Assembly (NCBI GenBank): GCA_048267965.1
Contig: JBLWWK010000003.1
Coordinates: 186,001 to 250,000 of the forward strand
DNA from: GCA-2705995 sp048267965
GTDB taxonomy: Bacteria > Bacteroidota > Bacteroidia > Flavobacteriales_G > Salibacteraceae
Length of the DNA: 64,000 nt
Reading direction: 5' to 3'
Each line of letters begins with the position of its first letter. Position 1 is the stretch's first letter. Below the pieces are notes generated by a model, which saw nothing but the letters and a program-made list of their open reading frames with translations, ran no database searches and was not told the origin of the DNA. Both the position numbers and the translations under genes were made by a program. Shown piece by piece: positions 25,307-33,698 of this stretch.

Positions 25307-26023
25307 ATGAAACTAGATATACTTGTTTTCGCGGCCCACCCAGACGATGCAGAACTTTCTTGCTCAGGAACCATTGCTAAACATGTAGCCATGGGAAAAA
25401 AAGTGGGAATTATAGACCTAACTCGCGGTGAGTTAGGAACGCGAGGAAGTGCCGAAATTAGAGATCAAGAAGCAGCAGAAAGCGCCAAAGTATTGCAGCT
25501 ATCTGCAAGGCACAATTTACGAATGGCCGATGGCTTTTTCGAATACAACCGAGAAAACCAACTCAAAATTATTGAGCAAATAAGAAGGTATCAACCCGAA
25601 ATGGTTTTGCTAAACGCCATTGAAGATCGCCATCCAGACCATGGGAAAGGAGCTCGTCTTCAAAGCGATGCTGTTTTTCTTTCTGGCTTGAGAAAAATTG
25701 AAACTTCTTGGGAAGGTACGCCACAAAACGCTTGGCGACCCAAACAGGTATTTCACTACATTCAAGATTATTACCTCGAGCCAGATGTAATTGTTGATGT
25801 ATCAGATCATTGGGATACTAAAATGCAATCGATTCAAGCTTTTAAATCTCAATTTTACGATCCAAATTCGAAAGAGCCGGCATCTCCAATTTCTTCTAAA
25901 GAATTTATGGAAACCATTGAAGGCAGAGGTGTTCAGTTCGGTAGGCTAATTGGTGCGCGCTACGGAGAGGGGTTTACTTCTCCTAAAACCGTTGGTGTAA
26001 ACAGCCTTTTTGATCTTAAATAG
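25307..26023 (+). CDS. bshB1: Bacillithiol biosynthesis deacetylase BshB1
   Basis: 238 residues of the LmbE/PIG-L zinc deacetylase family. The metal and catalytic motif is AAHPDDAELSCSG (about 9-21), followed by TRGELGTRGSAEIRDQEA and the third metal His in DRHPDHGKGA. It removes the acetyl group from GlcNAc-malate in bacillithiol synthesis in the cytosol. It has its own promoter with a perfect palindrome over the start site, and a terminator downstream. Confidence 0.93.
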   Translation: MKLDILVFAAHPDDAELSCSGTIAKHVAMGKKVGIIDLTRGELGTRGSAEIRDQEAAESAKVLQLSARHNLRMADGFFEYNRENQLKIIEQIRRYQPEMVLLNAIEDRHPDHGKGARLQSDAVFLSGLRKIETSWEGTPQNAWRPKQVFHYIQDYYLEPDVIVDVSDHWDTKMQSIQAFKSQFYDPNSKEPASPISSKEFMETIEGRGVQFGRLIGARYGEGFTSPKTVGVNSLFDLK

Positions 26024-26083
26024 CTTTTTTTACCCCAAAAACGCTTAAAAAACAATCGAATAGAAGTTAAATTCTGTTTCTTT

Positions 26084-26110
26084 AAAAGCCTTCGTAAGAG
26101 GGCTTTTTTT
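26084..26110 (+). terminator. Intrinsic terminator after bshB1
   Basis: AAAAGCC / GGCTTTT stem with a 9-10 base loop followed by T residues. Confidence 0.7.
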
Positions 26111-26130
26111 GTTTTTAACGTAATTTTTTT

Positions 26131-26142
26131 CGGTAGGAACCG
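26131..26142 (+). repeat. Interspersed 12-mer CGGTAGGAACCG (exact copy, intergenic)
   Basis: Lies between the bshB1 terminator and the ABC ATPase gene, outside coding sequence, as does the copy at 1194. Confidence 0.8.
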
Positions 26143-26276
26143 ATATTGACAAGTAGAGAATTCCATCCTGTTAATGAAATTCTCAGCGAAAAGAAGAGAA
26201 AAATCTATTGCCAGACATCTTATGTATAGTAAGACTAGCGAAGGGGAAATAGCCGTATATTTTTTACGTTTGCCCC

Positions 26277-27266
26277 ATGCTCAAAGCGAATAAAATTGTT
26301 TTCAATTATCACATTCGAGACAAAGAGATCAAAGCATTAAAAGGCGTTTCTCTACAACTTCAAAAAGGCGAAATCATAGCATGTACAGGGCCGAGCGGAA
26401 GCGGTAAAACAACTCTACTCAAAGCATTGTACGGCTTAATCGATGTAGCTGAAGGATCCATTTTTGCCGATGAAAAAGAAGTACTTGGCCCTTCTTTTCA
26501 TTTAATACCTGGGCAAGATAGAATGTCTTTGGTGCAGCAAGATTTTGGTTTGCTTCTAAAGCATTCTGTCTACGATAATTTAGAACCGCTTTTAAGGCAC
26601 TTAACCGAAGCTGAAAAGCACAAAGAAATAATGCAAATGCTCAGAAGAGTGAGGTTAGACCGATTTAAAGAGCATTTACCAGAAGAGTTAAGCGGAGGTC
26701 AACAACAGCGGTTAGCTATTGCCCGAGCGTTTTTAAATAATCCAGATTATTTACTACTTGATGAGCCTTTTTCTCAACTCGATCAAGAATTACAGCAAAA
26801 TTTTATTGAATACGTTCGTGACAAGGTGGCTCAAGAAGATTGGGGCGTTTTATACACTACCCACGATCCCATTGAAGCACTTTCGAAAGCAGATAAAATC
26901 ATGTTCTTACACTTGGGTAAATTGGTTCAATTGGATACGCCCAAAGAAATTTTCTTTCGACCAAAAAACAAAGTAATAGCGGCACATTTTGGTGAATTCA
27001 ATTTAACCAAAACCGATGTTTTCAACGATTTTGATCTGGCAGATGCGCATAAAATTGAAAACTTTGTTTTTACTCGCCCTAGCCAATGGAAAATTAGCGA
27101 CAGCAGTTCTTTTCACCTAACTGTGAAAAGAATAGAGTTTAGAGGAAACCAACAATTTCTTCGACTTGAAAACGAAAATGTAGAACTGGTAATTTCGGTT
27201 CCTACAGATAAGAGAATTCAAGTAGGGCAAAAAATAGCTGTTGCCCCTAACGTTGATTTTATTTAG
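26277..27266 (+). CDS. ABC transporter ATP-binding protein
   Basis: 329 residues. The nucleotide-binding domain (about 1-235) has Walker A GPSGSGKTT, a Q-loop in VQQDFG, the signature LSGGQQQRLAIARA, Walker B YLLLDEPFS and the switch His in TTHDP. A C-terminal region (about 240-329) looks like the TOBE-type regulatory domain of spermidine/sulfate/iron importers (PotA/CysA class). No permease or binding-protein gene is adjacent, so the transported substrate is unknown. The convergent small lipoprotein gene overlaps its end by 8 bases. Confidence 0.88.
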   Translation: MLKANKIVFNYHIRDKEIKALKGVSLQLQKGEIIACTGPSGSGKTTLLKALYGLIDVAEGSIFADEKEVLGPSFHLIPGQDRMSLVQQDFGLLLKHSVYDNLEPLLRHLTEAEKHKEIMQMLRRVRLDRFKEHLPEELSGGQQQRLAIARAFLNNPDYLLLDEPFSQLDQELQQNFIEYVRDKVAQEDWGVLYTTHDPIEALSKADKIMFLHLGKLVQLDTPKEIFFRPKNKVIAAHFGEFNLTKTDVFNDFDLADAHKIENFVFTRPSQWKISDSSSFHLTVKRIEFRGNQQFLRLENENVELVISVPTDKRIQVGQKIAVAPNVDFI

Positions 27267-27537
27267 TGTTATCGATACAACGCTCAGTAATATTTTCTTG
27301 GTCTTTTTGCGTTAAGTTACGGGCTTCTTCAGGGTCGTTATACGTTGAGGTAACGTACTCTAAAGCGCAGTCGCAAAAGGCAATGCCTTCTTCGTAAGTT
27401 AAGGCTTCTGCATTATTGTTTACGCAGTTATTTTTGAATTCTTCTTTGTCTTGTTTCGTCCAAACTGGCTCTTTACAGCCCACAAAAAAAGCAGCCGAAA
27501 AAGCTGCAATAGTCAAAAATGTATGTGTTTTTTTCAT
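27259..27537 (-). CDS. Small predicted lipoprotein
   Basis: 92 residues from the ATG at 27537. It has a lipoprotein signal (MKKTHTFLTIAAFSAAFFVGC) with lipid-modified Cys at 21. The mature part has Cys at NNC, CDCAL and RC positions, suggesting disulphides (C-N-N-N... and F-C-D-C). Similar short Cys-containing lipoproteins are common in Flavobacteriales and have no known function. It is probably co-transcribed with the upstream hydrolase gene, 4 bases away. Confidence 0.7.
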   Translation of the reverse strand: MKKTHTFLTIAAFSAAFFVGCKEPVWTKQDKEEFKNNCVNNNAEALTYEEGIAFCDCALEYVTSTYNDPEEARNLTQKDQENITERCIDNTK

Positions 27538-27541
27538 CGTG

Positions 27542-28762
27542 TCAAAAGTAGCAGATTCTCTTGAGTTGACCATTTTTTTCTGTTTCTGCGTGCAAGATGT
27601 GCCAACCGCTAAGCGAAGAACGATTGATCTCAATAGTTTGCGAATTGTTAACCGTTTTCGACAATAATATTTTCCCTGATAAATCGAAAATTGAATAATG
27701 TATTCGATCTGTTTTGGTGAGGTTAATTTTTAGTAAATCAGGTGTTTGTATCAGTTTTATGCTCGGTTTTTCTAGAGAATTTATACCCGTAGATGGATTT
27801 AAGATAAAATCGATAATAGTCTGTAGAGCAGTAGCATCAAATTCTTTGCTAACTCCATTATTAAAGAAATGGTTCAGCTCATCGAAGAATACAATTTTAG
27901 TTCGGGTAGGATCCAATGCTTCAAAGGCTTCAGCTTCTGTACTCGGAACATTAAAATCGTCCTTTCCCTGTAAAATAAGCGTTCTCAAGTTGGCCGTTTG
28001 GTACCTCTCGATTACGGAATCGGTAGCGTTTATCCAGCTTAACCAAAAGGGAGCATAGGCGCCAAGAAGGGGAGATGAAGGATTCCAGGTGCCGTTTCTC
28101 ACCATTTTTAAAGCACTCAGAATAGCAGCTTCTTGCTGATTGCCTTGAGCCGTATCGTTTTGGCAGCGGTAAAACAGCTCTCGGGTTTGGTAGCCAATAA
28201 GTGTATCAATAGGGGTGGTGTTTCCTGCTAAAGAAATCAGTCCGGCTATGTTTCCATGTTTCTGAGCAATTTTGGGTATAAAAGTAGAGCCTTGACTATG
28301 ACCCACCAAGTACAATTCGTCAGGATGAATCGCGTTCCAACCAGCAAAAAAATCAACAGCATTTTTAGCATCAGTCTCAAAAATATCGATGGTCATGGTG
28401 GTAGGGTCTAAGCTCGATGCGTGGTTGACCGTTCGTTTATTGTACCGAAAAGAGGCAATGCCAGCAGCCGCCAAACCTTCGGCCAAATCGCGATAAGGTG
28501 TTAGCGTTTGGTTCACTAAATTGGGATACAAACAAGCTGGATTCCCGGTAGTTACTGTAAACGTTGCGTTTTGATCGGTAGGACCCGAACCATGCACTAT
28601 TACAACTCCTGGGAACGGACCTGAACCATTAGGAAGTGTTACGGTTCCTTCAAGCGTAACTCCGAGGGTTTGAAAAGAAGTATCGATCGATTGAAAGTTC
28701 TGGGCAGTGGTGCAAATCCAAAAAAGAAAAGTGCATAGAATTAGAGAGATAGAAGTTTTCAT
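27542..28762 (-). CDS. Secreted alpha/beta hydrolase with type IX sorting tail
   Basis: 406 residues. After a signal peptide (MKTSISLILCTFLFWICTTAQ) comes a dienelactone-hydrolase-like fold: oxyanion region VVIVHGSGPTDQN, nucleophile elbow LVGHSQGS (Ser near 154), acid in LQGKDDFNVP and a late His in ELNHFF. Residues about 330-406 (KPSIKLIQTPDLLKINL...WHILHAETEKNGQLKRICYF) are a type A sorting domain for the type IX secretion system, so the enzyme is probably secreted or displayed on the surface. The substrate is unknown; esterase or peptidase activity is plausible. The upstream small membrane gene overlaps its start by four bases. Confidence 0.85.
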   Translation of the reverse strand: MKTSISLILCTFLFWICTTAQNFQSIDTSFQTLGVTLEGTVTLPNGSGPFPGVVIVHGSGPTDQNATFTVTTGNPACLYPNLVNQTLTPYRDLAEGLAAAGIASFRYNKRTVNHASSLDPTTMTIDIFETDAKNAVDFFAGWNAIHPDELYLVGHSQGSTFIPKIAQKHGNIAGLISLAGNTTPIDTLIGYQTRELFYRCQNDTAQGNQQEAAILSALKMVRNGTWNPSSPLLGAYAPFWLSWINATDSVIERYQTANLRTLILQGKDDFNVPSTEAEAFEALDPTRTKIVFFDELNHFFNNGVSKEFDATALQTIIDFILNPSTGINSLEKPSIKLIQTPDLLKINLTKTDRIHYSIFDLSGKILLSKTVNNSQTIEINRSSLSGWHILHAETEKNGQLKRICYF

Positions 28763-29346
28763 AATATTCTGTATAGCGTTGTGTAAAAGAAATAAAGCGC
28801 AATTTCAGTAGCGATGAGTAAACCTGTAAACAAGACTCCGCCTTTCCACTTTTTAAGTGAAAATACGGTAGCGTTTGCGTGATATACTAAGTAGATATTC
28901 GCAATTAAAAACGGCAAACTCAAGAGCGAAAACCAAACATATTCACCGAATGTTGCGGTGATATTTTCGTTTCCAACAGATTGAATCATGGCCAAAGAAC
29001 TTTCTCGGGTAATTCCCAGTGAGCCCATAAGTAGCACAATAAATAGAATGGGAGTTCGTGCGGCAAGATTATAGCCAATTACATCAACCCAGCGAAATCC
29101 TTTTTTAGTCAGTATTCCGTAAAAGCTGAATAAAAAGCTGATAATTAATACATTAACAAAAGGTTCTGCAAAACTCAAAACAGAAGGAACCGATTCTTGC
29201 ACAAATTTGAGATTGAACGTTCCGTTGAAATGAGCATCTAATTGATACGCTAAAAAAGAAGCTAAAAGGCTAACCGGTAAGCCTAACAACAGTGCTTTTT
29301 CACCGCTATAAAAATGGAAAGGTTGAGCAAGTTTATTCCAATTCAT
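28759..29346 (-). CDS. YIP1-like multi-pass membrane protein
   Basis: 195 residues from the internal ATG at 29346 (MNWNKLAQPFHFYSGEKALLLG). An ATG 24 bases upstream is possible but lengthens the overlap with the preceding gene. About five hydrophobic segments are seen. The overall look (an amphipathic start followed by SVLSFAEPFVNVLIISFLFSFYG) resembles Yip1-domain proteins of Bacteroidota. The function is unknown. It is the middle gene of a unit: DUF2089-like regulator, this protein, then the secreted hydrolase, with short overlaps at both ends. Confidence 0.65.
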   Translation of the reverse strand: MNWNKLAQPFHFYSGEKALLLGLPVSLLASFLAYQLDAHFNGTFNLKFVQESVPSVLSFAEPFVNVLIISFLFSFYGILTKKGFRWVDVIGYNLAARTPILFIVLLMGSLGITRESSLAMIQSVGNENITATFGEYVWFSLLSLPFLIANIYLVYHANATVFSLKKWKGGVLFTGLLIATEIALYFFYTTLYRIL

Positions 29347-29620
29347 GTCCGTTTGCTTTAAGGTTTTCAATTACTTCATCGAGCCGATTTCTAACCAACG
29401 GATAACTTCTGTTCATCAAGCCCGCCATTTTTTTGAGGCTTCCGCTGGTTAAAACAAAGTTGATGATGAATTCTTGATCTTCTTTTGACAGCTTTAAAAG
29501 CGCTGGCATGTCGTATTGTCCTTCTACTTCAGTGCCGCACGATGCGCAGAACAAGCGCTTTACGCCTAGCGAAGATTGGCAACTCGGACAATGAATGGGT
29601 AAATTCGGTTTTTGATTCAT
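29333..29620 (-). CDS. Zinc-ribbon/DUF2089-like small protein
   Basis: 95 residues. The N-terminal zinc ribbon has CPSC (12-15) and CASC (28-31). A helix-rich part follows with LSKEDQEFIINFVLTSGSLKKMAGLMNRSYPLVRNRLDEVIENLK, which matches the helix-turn-helix-like region of DUF2089 proteins. It is probably a small DNA-binding regulator of the downstream membrane protein and hydrolase, whose genes overlap it. Cytoplasmic; ligand unknown. Confidence 0.75.
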   Translation of the reverse strand: MNQKPNLPIHCPSCQSSLGVKRLFCASCGTEVEGQYDMPALLKLSKEDQEFIINFVLTSGSLKKMAGLMNRSYPLVRNRLDEVIENLKANGHELE

Positions 29621-29799
29621 TTTGTGATCTAAAAGTGAATCAAAAGTAAATAAAGTTTAATAAGAATTAAATAAAATTGAATTTATTGACGATAAAATGA
29701 AGAAATGATGTGGCTTTATTTAGAATGAGAAAGCCTTTTTTATCGGTGCGAACCCGTATTCGCTTTCGATCGCATTGTTCTTAACCGATGAAAAGACAC

Positions 29800-29832
29800 T
29801 TTGTCAGTATTTTTCTAATGGCATACCATTTG
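29800..29832 (+). promoter_or_regulatory. Possible promoter of htpG
   Basis: TTTG (29800-29803), 20 bases, then TACCATTTG (29824-29832). The -7 element has three rather than two bases between TA and TTTG, so the match is imperfect. The remaining upstream sequence shows no clear heat-shock operator. Confidence 0.35.
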
Positions 29833-29881
29833 AATTCTCGCAGGCAACAAAATTTATAACTCAACAACTAAAATAGATAGC

Positions 29882-31777
29882 ATGGCAACAGGAAAAATTG
29901 ACGTACAAGCAGACAATATTTTTCCCATTATTAAGAAGTTTCTTTACTCTGATCACGAAATTTTCTTAAGAGAATTGGTTTCTAATGCGGTAGATGCAAC
30001 AAGCAAGCTAAAGGCATTAGGCAAAATGGGAGAGTACGATGGCGAACTCGGTCAATTACTGGTAGAAGTTAAAGTAGACAAAGACAACAAAACCATTACA
30101 GTTAGCGACAACGGTGTGGGTATGAGTCAAGAAGAAGTTGAAAAATACTTAAACCAAGTAGCTTTTTCTGGAGCTGAAGAATTTCTAAAGAAATACGAAG
30201 GGAAAGCAGAAGACAGCGGTATTATTGGTCATTTCGGGTTAGGTTTTTACTCAGCGTTTATGGTTTCTTCTAAGGTAGAAGTAATCACTAAATCGTTTAC
30301 AGATGCACCAGCTGTAAAATGGGAATGTGACGGAAATCCTGAGTATACCTTAACAGATGCCGATAAAACCAGCCGCGGAACAGATATTGTTCTTCACATT
30401 GCAGAAGATTCAGAAGAGTTTTTAGAAGAAAACCGAATTCGTGGAATTTTAGATAAATACTGTAAATTCTTACCTGTAAGCATCAAGTTTGGTACAAAAA
30501 CCATTCAAGTTGATGATCCTGAAGGAAAAACTGACGATAAAGGCAACGTAGAGAAAGTTGATAAAACGGTAGATGATATTATCAACAATCCTTCACCAGC
30601 TTGGACCAAAGCACCAGCTGATTTAGAAGACGAAGATTACAAGAATTTCTACCGAGAGTTGTATCCAATGACTTTTGAAGAGCCATTGTTTCATATTCAT
30701 CTCAACGTAGATTTCCCTTTCAAGTTAACAGGTATTCTGTACTTCCCTAAGTTGAAGAACAATATTCAGGTTCAGAAAGATAAAATTCAACTTTTTAGCA
30801 ATCAGGTATTTATTACCGATTCGGTTGAGAACATCGTTCCTGAATTTTTAACGCTTCTACACGGGGTTATCGATTCTCCAGACATTCCGTTAAATGTGAG
30901 TCGCTCTTACTTACAGGCAGATGGTAACGTGAAGAAAATTTCTTCGCACATCACCAAAAAAGTAGCCGATAAGCTGAACTCAATGTTCAAAGAAAATCGT
31001 GAAGATTTTGAATCGAAATGGGACGATATTAAAGTATTTATCGAGTACGGTATGCTTACCGATGAAAAGTTCTTCGATCGAATTCAGAAGAGCTTCTTAT
31101 TAAAAAGTGTAGACGGTTCCTACAGAACAATAGAAGAGTACAAAGAAGTTGTAAAAGAGCAACAAACCGATAAAGACAACAACCTTGTATTGTTGTATGC
31201 TAGCAACGAAGATGAGCAAGACTCATTTATTCAGCAGGCGAAAAACCGCAATTACGATGTGTTGTTGCTCGATAGCCCATTAACTTCTCATCTTATTCAG
31301 CAGTTAGAATCTAAGTGGGAAAACACCAAGTTTACACGTGTAGATGCTGACACGGTAGATAAATTGATTCAGAAAGACGAGCAGATTGAATCTAACCTTA
31401 CAGAAGATCAACAAAAAGAGCTTCAACCAGTGGTAGAATCTGTGGTAAATAAAGAGCAGTTTACCGTTGTTTTCGAAAGCTTAAACGAGAACGATGAACC
31501 CATGATTATTACTCAGCCAGAGTTTATGCGCAGAATGAAAGAGCAACAAGCTGTTGGCGGTGGTGGTATGTTTGGTATGGGCAACATGCCAGATATGTAC
31601 AACTTAGTGGTAAACAGTAACCATCCGTTAATTTCTAAGATTTTAATGGAAAACAACGAAGACAAGAAGAAAGAGTTAGCGAAACAAGCGGCTGATTTGG
31701 CAAAACTTTCTCAAAACATGTTAAAAGGGAAAGATTTAACCGAATTTATTAAGCGCAGCGTTACGCTGATTGATTAA
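29882..31777 (+). CDS. htpG: Molecular chaperone HtpG (Hsp90)
   Basis: 631 residues, full length for bacterial Hsp90. The N-terminal GHKL ATPase has the N box (LRELVSNAVDATSKL), DNGVGM and GHFGLGFYSAFMV. The middle domain has SRSYLQ with the catalytic Arg. The C-terminal dimerisation domain follows and includes a Gly/Met-rich stretch (VGGGGMFGMGNMPDMYN). It is a cytosolic ATP-dependent chaperone for late folding steps. A terminator follows. Confidence 0.97.
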   Translation: MATGKIDVQADNIFPIIKKFLYSDHEIFLRELVSNAVDATSKLKALGKMGEYDGELGQLLVEVKVDKDNKTITVSDNGVGMSQEEVEKYLNQVAFSGAEEFLKKYEGKAEDSGIIGHFGLGFYSAFMVSSKVEVITKSFTDAPAVKWECDGNPEYTLTDADKTSRGTDIVLHIAEDSEEFLEENRIRGILDKYCKFLPVSIKFGTKTIQVDDPEGKTDDKGNVEKVDKTVDDIINNPSPAWTKAPADLEDEDYKNFYRELYPMTFEEPLFHIHLNVDFPFKLTGILYFPKLKNNIQVQKDKIQLFSNQVFITDSVENIVPEFLTLLHGVIDSPDIPLNVSRSYLQADGNVKKISSHITKKVADKLNSMFKENREDFESKWDDIKVFIEYGMLTDEKFFDRIQKSFLLKSVDGSYRTIEEYKEVVKEQQTDKDNNLVLLYASNEDEQDSFIQQAKNRNYDVLLLDSPLTSHLIQQLESKWENTKFTRVDADTVDKLIQKDEQIESNLTEDQQKELQPVVESVVNKEQFTVVFESLNENDEPMIITQPEFMRRMKEQQAVGGGGMFGMGNMPDMYNLVVNSNHPLISKILMENNEDKKKELAKQAADLAKLSQNMLKGKDLTEFIKRSVTLID

Positions 31778-31789
31778 TTTGTAAACGAG

Positions 31790-31819
31790 AAAAGGTTGAG
31801 TTTTACTCAGCCTTTTTTT
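31790..31819 (+). terminator. Intrinsic terminator after htpG
   Basis: AAAAGGTTGAG pairs with CTCAGCCTTTT (one G-U pair), with a 5-base loop and a T tract. Confidence 0.85.
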
Positions 31820-31837
31820 TGACTAATAAACTAGAAA

Positions 31838-32419
31838 ATGAAAAGAAGAATTTTATTGTTTTTAAGTGTAGTAGTAGCTGCACTTTCTTTGAGCTCTTGC
31901 GGGTATAACTCAATGGTAGAGTTAGACGAAACCGTTCAGCAAAAGTGGGCAAACGTAGAATCTCAATACCAACGTAGAGCCGATTTAATTCCCAACTTAG
32001 TTAACGTTGTAAAAGGGGCAGCAGATTTCGAAAAAGAAACTTTAACACAGGTAATTGAAGCGAGAGCCAGTGCTACTCAAATGAAAATTGACCCTACTAA
32101 TTTAACAGCCGAAAATATTCAGCAATTTCAGGCTGTTCAAGGCAAGTTATCTTCAGCATTAAGCAAGTTAATGGTATCGGTAGAGCGGTATCCAGATTTA
32201 AAAGCCAATGCTAATTTTAGAGATTTGCAGGCTCAGTTAGAAGGAACCGAAAACCGTATCAATTTTGCGCGTGATCAGTTTAATACCTCGGTAAAAGAAT
32301 ACAACAGTTACATTCGAAAGTTCCCTAAAAACATTACTGCTAGCATGTTCGATTTTGAAAAGAAAGGCTATTTCGAAGCAGATGCCGGAACCGAAAATGC
32401 ACCCACAGTAGAATTTTAA
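31838..32419 (+). CDS. LemA-family lipoprotein
   Basis: 193 residues. It has a lipobox LSSC (Cys near 21) and the LemA core VQQKWANVESQYQRRADLIPNLVNVVKGAA with long helices. LemA proteins are membrane-anchored helical bundles of uncertain function, often encoded next to TPM-domain proteins, as here. It starts 18 bases after the htpG terminator and continues into two TPM genes with gaps of 3 bases and a 4-base overlap, so the three form one operon. Confidence 0.92.
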   Translation: MKRRILLFLSVVVAALSLSSCGYNSMVELDETVQQKWANVESQYQRRADLIPNLVNVVKGAADFEKETLTQVIEARASATQMKIDPTNLTAENIQQFQAVQGKLSSALSKLMVSVERYPDLKANANFRDLQAQLEGTENRINFARDQFNTSVKEYNSYIRKFPKNITASMFDFEKKGYFEADAGTENAPTVEF

Positions 32420-32422
32420 CAC

Positions 32423-32887
32423 ATGGCAAAAGCAAAAGAGGTATTTACCAAAGCTCACCAGCAAATTATTGTCGATGCAATTCAAGAAGCTGAGCTCAAC
32501 ACATCAGGAGAAATTCGCGTGCACATTGAAGATTCGTGCAAAGAAAACGTAATGGACAGAGCTGCTTATACCTTCGAAACGCTAAAAATGCACAAAACAG
32601 AACTCCGAAATGGAGTTCTGTTTTACTTAGCCTTTCAAGATCATAAATTCGCCATTTTAGGCGATGCAGGTATTAACGCGAAAGTTCCGACAGATTTCTG
32701 GGATAACATCAAAAACACCGTAATTGAGGCCTTTAAAAAAGGCGATTACGCAAAAGGATTAGCTACGGGAATCAAAATGGCAGGAACTCAACTAAAATCC
32801 CATTTTCCTTACCAAAAAGACGATATAAACGAATTAGATAACGAAGTTTCGTTTGGTGATTCTGATTCAAAAGGAGGCGAAAAATGA
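32423..32887 (+). CDS. TPM-domain (DUF477) protein without membrane anchor
   Basis: 154 residues. The TPM fold has TSGEIRVHIEDSC, LRNGVLFYLAFQDHKFAILGDAGI and the end of the domain (GLATGIKMAGTQLKSHFP). There is no signal peptide or membrane helix, unlike its downstream paralogue. It is probably membrane-quality-control related, by analogy with the TPM/LemA family; the role is not established. The codons for HKTELRNGVLFY contain a 13-bp perfect hairpin followed by T residues (see separate entry). The last codons include a strong Shine-Dalgarno for the next gene, and the stop overlaps its start by four bases. Confidence 0.88.
   Translation: MAKAKEVFTKAHQQIIVDAIQEAELNTSGEIRVHIEDSCKENVMDRAAYTFETLKMHKTELRNGVLFYLAFQDHKFAILGDAGINAKVPTDFWDNIKNTVIEAFKKGDYAKGLATGIKMAGTQLKSHFPYQKDDINELDNEVSFGDSDSKGGEK
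32594..32624 (+). terminator. Terminator-like hairpin inside the first TPM gene
   Basis: AAAACAGAACTCC and GGAGTTCTGTTTT form a perfect 13-bp stem with a 5-base loop (GAAAT), ending in TTTT. It lies in the middle of coding sequence and could act as an intragenic attenuator or terminator for the third operon gene. Confidence 0.5.
32872..32877 (+). promoter_or_regulatory. Strong Shine-Dalgarno for the second TPM gene
   Basis: AGGAGG, 6 bases before the ATG at 32884, inside the last codons of the upstream gene. Such sequences are rare in this group of bacteria. Confidence 0.6.
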
Positions 32888-33675
32888 TTCGTAAAAGTGT
32901 AGCTGTTCTATTGCTCATTTTGGCCGCCATGGCCAGTTTTGCTCAAATTCCAGCCCCTTCTAACCCGCCTAAACTAGTAAACGATTTTGCCGATGTGCTC
33001 AACAATCAGTTTGAGCAACAACTCGAGCAAGAGTTGGTAGCTTTCAACGATTCTACGTCTAATCAAATTACAGTGGTTACGGTTCCTTCGTTAAACGGAA
33101 TGGACCCCGCCATGATGGCGAGCCAAATTGGTGAAGAATGGAAAGTAGGACAAAAAGAGTTCGACAACGGGGTTGTCATTCTATTTAAGCCCAAACAAGC
33201 CAACTCAAAAGGGGAGGTGTTTATTGCTGTGGGTAAAGGACTTGAAGGAGCCATTCCGGATGCTATTGCCAACAGAATTGTTGAAAACGAGATGATTCCT
33301 ATGTTCAAGCAAAAGCGCACAGAACAAGGTCTTTACAATGCAGTAGTAGTTTTAAAACAGTTGGCGGCTGGTGAAATTACCGCAAAAGGATACGCTAAGA
33401 AAAAGAAAAATAAAGCGCCAGTTGCTATTCCTTTTTTCATCTTAGCGGTGATTATTTTTATTGTGTTATCGAAAGTTCAGCAGGCTAGACGCTATTCTTT
33501 AGGGCATGATGTTCCGTTCTGGACAGCTCTTTTCTTAGCGAATGCTGCTACAAGAAGACACAATGGTTATTACAGCAACTTTAACTCTGGAGGTGGTTCT
33601 TTCGGTGGCGGAGGCGGTTTTGGCGGCTTCGGTGGCGGTGGCTTCGGTGGTGGAGGTGCTGGCGGTAGCTGGTAA
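32884..33675 (+). CDS. TPM-domain membrane protein with Gly-rich tail
   Basis: 263 residues: signal peptide (about 1-20, ending SFAQI), TPM domain (about 28-160: NDFADVLNNQFEQQLEQ, QITVVTVPSLNG, VGKGLEGAIPD, a typical set), a membrane helix (about 178-197) and a C-terminal tail very rich in Gly and Phe (from about 235, ending in GGAGGSW). This is the standard layout of YgcG-type TPM proteins. It is the third gene of the lemA operon. Confidence 0.92.
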   Translation: MIRKSVAVLLLILAAMASFAQIPAPSNPPKLVNDFADVLNNQFEQQLEQELVAFNDSTSNQITVVTVPSLNGMDPAMMASQIGEEWKVGQKEFDNGVVILFKPKQANSKGEVFIAVGKGLEGAIPDAIANRIVENEMIPMFKQKRTEQGLYNAVVVLKQLAAGEITAKGYAKKKKNKAPVAIPFFILAVIIFIVLSKVQQARRYSLGHDVPFWTALFLANAATRRHNGYYSNFNSGGGSFGGGGGFGGFGGGGFGGGGAGGSW

Positions 33676-33698
33676 ATTTTAAGAACAAGAAATAAAGT

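Noticed and set aside
33590..33675. GGT/GGC-rich tract as a tandem DNA repeat
   Set aside because: It encodes the Gly-rich tail usual for TPM membrane proteins; units are irregular.
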